From the NCBI GenBank assembly GCA_021781255.1, contig JAJXXG010000087.1, forward strand, positions 1-14,810: a stretch of DNA of 14,810 bases, given 5' to 3'. Source of the stretch: Acidobacteriota bacterium. Lineage in GTDB: Bacteria > Acidobacteriota > Terriglobia > Terriglobales > Acidobacteriaceae. Below the pieces are notes generated by a model. The model saw only the letters and a program-made list of their open reading frames with translations. It was not told the origin of the DNA and ran no database searches. The translations under genes and the position numbers were made by a program. This document shows, piece by piece, positions 11,467 through 14,810 of the stretch. Every line of letters begins with the position of its first letter. The first letter of the stretch is position 1.

Positions 11467-14301
11467 ATGCGATTTGGAACCATTTTTACGGTGGCCAGTC
11501 TGGCCATGGCTCTTGCGCCTGAGACCATTGCGGCGCAGACACGCGATCTGCCCACCAGCAAGCAACTGATCGGGCCGATTCCCGGGGCGCCACAGCAGCT
11601 CAACAGCCTGCCCATGTCCATGGCTGTCTCGCCGGATGGGCGGTATGTGGTCACGGTCAATGCCGGTTACGGCACCGTGGAGTCGGACTATCAGCAGTCA
11701 CTGGCCGTCCTGGATACGCGCACCGGTGCGCTGTCTGATTTTCCTGACGCCCGCACCATGGTGAACGCGAGGCAGACGCTCTACTCCGGGCTCGCGTTTA
11801 GTCGCGATGGCAGGCACTTGTACGCCAGCATCGGCTCCACGACCGACCCGCTTGGCAAAGGAAAGGACGACACAGGCAGCGGAGTGCTTGTCTATCGTTT
11901 TGCCAGCGGAAAGATTACGCCCGAGCGCATCATCCGCCTGTCGCTGCTGCAGCTTGCGCCCGGGCGCAAGACAAAACTCATCGGCGACGATGACGGGGAC
12001 AAGGGAGTACCTTTTCCCGCGTCCATTGCCGTGGTGGGCGGGCCGGGCGCGGAGAAGTTGCTCGTGGCCGGCAACCTGTCAGACGATGTGCTGCTGCTTG
12101 ATTCCGCTACGGGCGTCATCGAACACCGCTTCGACCTTTCAGAGAACGATTCCAGTCCATCCACCTATCCCATCGCGCTTGCGCTTTCGCAGGATGGCCG
12201 CCGTGCCTTTGTCGCGCTCTGGAATGCATCGGAGATTGTTGAACTCGATCTTGTGAAGAACGCTGTCGGGCGCAAACTGGCGCTGCTCAAGCCCCGGAGC
12301 GCAATCGCGCCCGGCACGCACCCCTGCGCGTTTGCGCTCGCTCCGGATGGCAGAACGCTCTACGTTGCGCTGGCCAATCGCGATGCGGTTGCCGCCGTCA
12401 ACGTGGGCGCGGGGCAATTTTCGATCAAGGGCTACTTTGACACGCGGCTGCCGGGGCAGAGCTTCTTTGGTGCGGAGCCGGAGGCGCTGGCGCTGAATGC
12501 CATGGGAAGCCGCCTGTATGTGGCGAACGCCGTCAGTGACGCGGTGGCCGTGATCAATACGCGCAAGCTGACCGCGAAGGCCGCGCGCACAGGGATGGTG
12601 GAGCCGGACGGTTTTGTGCCGACTGAGTGGATGCCCATGTCCATGGCGTTTCTGGCGTCGCCCGCGGGCGGCAGGCTCTACGTGGCCACGGCAAAGGGGC
12701 AGGGAACTGGGCCCAACGGCACACCGATGCCAGAGAGCAACTCGTCGAGCGGCAAGCGCTTTGTGCGCAAGTACACCTACATTGCATCGATGCTGCATGG
12801 CTCGCTGGCTGTGATTGACGCCGCTGCGATTGAAAAGAATCTGCCGCAGTGGACGCAGGTGGTGGTCGAGTCGAACCGCATGAAAGCCGCGGCGGAATCT
12901 GTCCACTTTGCCGGCGCGGAGCAGAATCGCATCAGGCATGTGATTTACATCATCAAGGAGAATCGTACCTACGACCAGGTGCTCGGCGACCTGAAGTACA
13001 ACGGCAAGCCGGTGGGCAATGGCGACCCGAGCCTGACGATGTACGGCGCGGCCGTGACGCCCAATATGCACAAGCTGGCCTTGCAATTCGGCGTGCTCGA
13101 CAACTTCTTTGACTCAGGCGAGGTTTCGGGCGACGGGCATGTCTGGTCCACGGCCGCGATTGGCACCGACTATCTGGAGAAGACATGGCAGCAGTCCTAT
13201 CGCGGCGGCCAGCGCACATATGACTTTGAGGGGGTGGTGGCCGAAGGCTATCCGCTGCTGCAGAAGATTCCCGACGTAAACGAGCCGGCCAGCGGCTACC
13301 TGTGGGGTAATCTGGCAGCGCACGGAAAAACGTATTATCACTTCGGCGAGTTCATCTCCAGCACCTTCTGCAACGAGGTCAAGACCGTGAACCCGCAGCA
13401 GGGCCCGATGCTTCCAGGGCAGAGCTGCGCGCGCACGGTGATCGCGCCCGGCGAACCGCTGCCTGCCGAATGGGGCGGCGGCGTGAACAAGTGGCCCTGG
13501 CCGATTCCGCTGATCGCGACGAACATTGCAACCAAGCCGGAGTTGGTGGGTCACTTTGCAGCCGAGGCGCCGGACTTCAATTTGGCCGTGCCCGATCAGA
13601 TTCGCGTGAACATCTTTGAGCGCCACCTGAAGCAATGGATCGCGGAGAAGGAGCGGGGCCGCGACACGATGCCCAATTTTGTGATGCTGCGCTTTCCCAA
13701 CGACCACACCGCAGGCACGCGGCCCGGCGGGCCCTCGCCGAAATCCTCAGTGGCTGACAATGATCTGGCCGTGGGGCGTGCCGTCGAGGACATTTCCCAT
13801 TCGCCCTTCTGGGACGACACGGCCTTCTTCATCCTTGAAGATGATGCGCAGGACGGCGCCGACCACGTGGATGCGCATCGCAGCTACGCGCTTGTCATCA
13901 GCAAGTACGCGCCGCATGGGGCCGATGGCGCGCCGTTCGTCGATTCACGCTTCTATTCCACGGTCAGCATTGTTCGCACAATGGAGTCGCTGCTGGGGCT
14001 GCCGCCGATGAACAACAACGATGCGTTCAGCTCGCTGATTTCGACGTTGTTCACAGGACCTGGCGACCAGGCGCCGTACTCGGCGGATTATGCAAACCGC
14101 GACAATGGACTCATCTATACAGCCAACGCGAAGACGGCTCCCGGCGCGCACGAAAGCATGAAGATGGACTTCCGCCATGCCGACCGCGCCGACGCTCAGA
14201 AGCTGAACACGATTCTGTGGAAGGATGCGATGGGCAGCGTGCCGGTTCCGGCGATGGTGACACAGCACAAGGCCAAGGCGCGCAAGGATGACGACGATTG
14301 A
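11467..14301 (+). CDS. Exported YncE-like beta-propeller / phosphoesterase two-domain protein
   Basis: The 944-residue protein has a signal peptide (cut after about A23), an N-terminal seven-bladed-type beta-propeller of YncE character (about 45-480), and a C-terminal phosphoesterase domain (about 490-890) of the acid phosphatase/phospholipase C family. Propeller blades show as repeated MAVSPDGRYVV, AFSRDGRHLY, ALSQDGRRAF and ALAPDGRTLY units. The catalytic domain has the metal-site start IIKENRTYDQ (E498, N499), DSGEVSGDGH (D549-H558), and LEDDAQDGADHVDAHR (E791 to H804). The protein ends in a charged KARKDDDD tail. It probably cleaves phosphoesters in the periplasm or outside the cell; the substrate is unknown, and the propeller may bind ligand or partner. 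The next gene follows after 70 bases. The start codon lacks a ribosome binding site. Confidence 0.88.
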   Translation: MRFGTIFTVASLAMALAPETIAAQTRDLPTSKQLIGPIPGAPQQLNSLPMSMAVSPDGRYVVTVNAGYGTVESDYQQSLAVLDTRTGALSDFPDARTMVNARQTLYSGLAFSRDGRHLYASIGSTTDPLGKGKDDTGSGVLVYRFASGKITPERIIRLSLLQLAPGRKTKLIGDDDGDKGVPFPASIAVVGGPGAEKLLVAGNLSDDVLLLDSATGVIEHRFDLSENDSSPSTYPIALALSQDGRRAFVALWNASEIVELDLVKNAVGRKLALLKPRSAIAPGTHPCAFALAPDGRTLYVALANRDAVAAVNVGAGQFSIKGYFDTRLPGQSFFGAEPEALALNAMGSRLYVANAVSDAVAVINTRKLTAKAARTGMVEPDGFVPTEWMPMSMAFLASPAGGRLYVATAKGQGTGPNGTPMPESNSSSGKRFVRKYTYIASMLHGSLAVIDAAAIEKNLPQWTQVVVESNRMKAAAESVHFAGAEQNRIRHVIYIIKENRTYDQVLGDLKYNGKPVGNGDPSLTMYGAAVTPNMHKLALQFGVLDNFFDSGEVSGDGHVWSTAAIGTDYLEKTWQQSYRGGQRTYDFEGVVAEGYPLLQKIPDVNEPASGYLWGNLAAHGKTYYHFGEFISSTFCNEVKTVNPQQGPMLPGQSCARTVIAPGEPLPAEWGGGVNKWPWPIPLIATNIATKPELVGHFAAEAPDFNLAVPDQIRVNIFERHLKQWIAEKERGRDTMPNFVMLRFPNDHTAGTRPGGPSPKSSVADNDLAVGRAVEDISHSPFWDDTAFFILEDDAQDGADHVDAHRSYALVISKYAPHGADGAPFVDSRFYSTVSIVRTMESLLGLPPMNNNDAFSSLISTLFTGPGDQAPYSADYANRDNGLIYTANAKTAPGAHESMKMDFRHADRADAQKLNTILWKDAMGSVPVPAMVTQHKAKARKDDDD

Positions 14302-14371
14302 TTGGCGCGCGAGCCAGTGATGACGTTTGCCTGCCGCGTGTATGGTTATATGCGGAGATTTGGAGGGACGT

Positions 14372-14810
14372 GTGCTCGAGTTGAATCGTCGAAGCTTTCT
14401 GAGAGCGGCCAGTGTTGCATCGGCCGGAACCTTGCTGGCGCCCAGGATGCATGCCATTGCGGCGGCGCAAGACGAGCCCGCACGCAGAATCGGCGCAAAC
14501 GACCATATTCAGATTGCGCTGATTGGCGCGGGCGGGCAGGGGCAGGGAGACACGAAGACAGCGCTGCAGGTGCCGGGCGTGAAGCTCGTGGCCGTGGCAG
14601 ACTGCTACGATGGCCGGCTGGCGCGCAGCAAGGAACTGTGGGGCAAAGACATCTTCACCACGCGCGACTACAACGAGATTCTGGCGCGCAAGGACATTGA
14701 CGCGGTCATCATTGGCACGCCCGACCACTGGCACAAGCAGGCGTCAGTGGATGCGATGAAGGCGGGCAAGGATGTGTATTGCGAGAAGCCGATGATTCAT
14801 CTCTACTCCG
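14372..14810 (+). CDS. Tat-exported Gfo/Idh/MocA-family oxidoreductase, 5' part, cut by window edge
   Basis: The frame is open from GTG 14372 to the end of the window, giving 146 residues. It begins [20 protein letters not shown], a twin-arginine (Tat) signal with RRSFLR at residues 6-11. A Rossmann domain follows: [13 protein letters not shown] for NAD(P) binding, then ADCYDGR, the GTPDHWH motif and CEKPM, the hallmark EKP of the family. These exported members are common in polysaccharide-degrading bacteria and act on sugars or sugar derivatives; the C-terminal substrate domain is missing here, so the substrate cannot be guessed. GTG 14372 is chosen because GGAGG (14362-14366) lies 5 bases upstream; TTG 14381 is too far from it. 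Confidence 0.88.
   Translation, partial: MLELNRRSFLRAASVASAGTLLAPRMHAIAAAQDEPARRIGANDHIQIALIGAGGQGQGDTKTALQVPGVKLVAVADCYDGRLARSKELWGKDIFTTRDYNEILARKDIDAVIIGTPDHWHKQASVDAMKAGKDVYCEKPMIHLYS

Noticed and set aside
11347..11565. N-terminal extension of nagA by 73 codons
   Set aside because: It would run through the divergent promoter region and into the phosphoesterase gene; the normal NagA N-terminus begins at 11346.
12139..13086. 315-codon open frame antisense to the phosphoesterase gene
   Set aside because: Complement shadow of the propeller region with a basic composition and no motif.

Overview
This 14.8 kb window looks like chromosomal DNA of an acidobacterium, probably class Terriglobia (Acidobacteriaceae). 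That is inferred from high GC content, exported proteins with Ala/Pro-rich stretches, and a protein set typical of that group: a two-domain YncE/phosphoesterase protein, an exported imidazolonepropionase-like amidohydrolase, a Tat-exported Gfo/Idh/MocA protein and a REP-associated tyrosine transposase (RAYT). No database search was possible. I see no rRNA, tRNA, CRISPR array, phage module or complete insertion sequence.

Layout. (a) 1-441: the first 33 codons of a RAYT transposase on the minus strand, cut by the window edge, then about 340 bases without a gene that hold several compact inverted repeats. (b) 442-2479: hemE and hemH, overlapping by 8 bases, for late tetrapyrrole/heme synthesis. 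(c) 2480-3094: a mostly non-coding stretch ending in a small four-cysteine (zinc-ribbon-like) protein gene. (d) 3159-4526: an exported metal-dependent amidohydrolase, facing (e) a monofunctional proline dehydrogenase (4574-5500, minus) and a GH27 alpha-galactosidase-like enzyme (5644-7029, minus), with a strong hairpin between the convergent ends. (f) 7214-7729: a small exported c-type cytochrome. (g) 7902-10185: an exported NPP-type phosphodiesterase followed by a BadF-family sugar kinase (probably N-acetylglucosamine kinase). The kinase converges with nagA (10189-11346, minus) across only 3 bases. (h) 11467-14301: a 944-residue exported beta-propeller/phosphoesterase protein, divergent from nagA. 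(i) 14372-end: the 5' part of a Tat-exported Gfo/Idh/MocA oxidoreductase, cut by the window edge.

How the genes fit together. hemE and hemH act in one pathway. The kinase plus NagA form a short route from N-acetylglucosamine to glucosamine-6-phosphate, consistent with amino-sugar salvage. GH27, the NPP enzyme, the amidohydrolase and the phosphoesterase are predicted to be exported, which suits a heterotroph living on polymers and phosphorylated organics. Most other neighbours appear functionally independent.

The most interesting signals are: the RAYT gene next to a hairpin-dense region that may hold its REP partners; four genes (hemE, GH27, nagA and the phosphoesterase gene) that lack a visible Shine-Dalgarno sequence and have a -10-like hexamer 6-8 bases before the start codon, suggesting leaderless transcripts, while the other genes mostly have good ribosome binding sites; and an inverted repeat in the nagA/phosphoesterase divergent promoter region.
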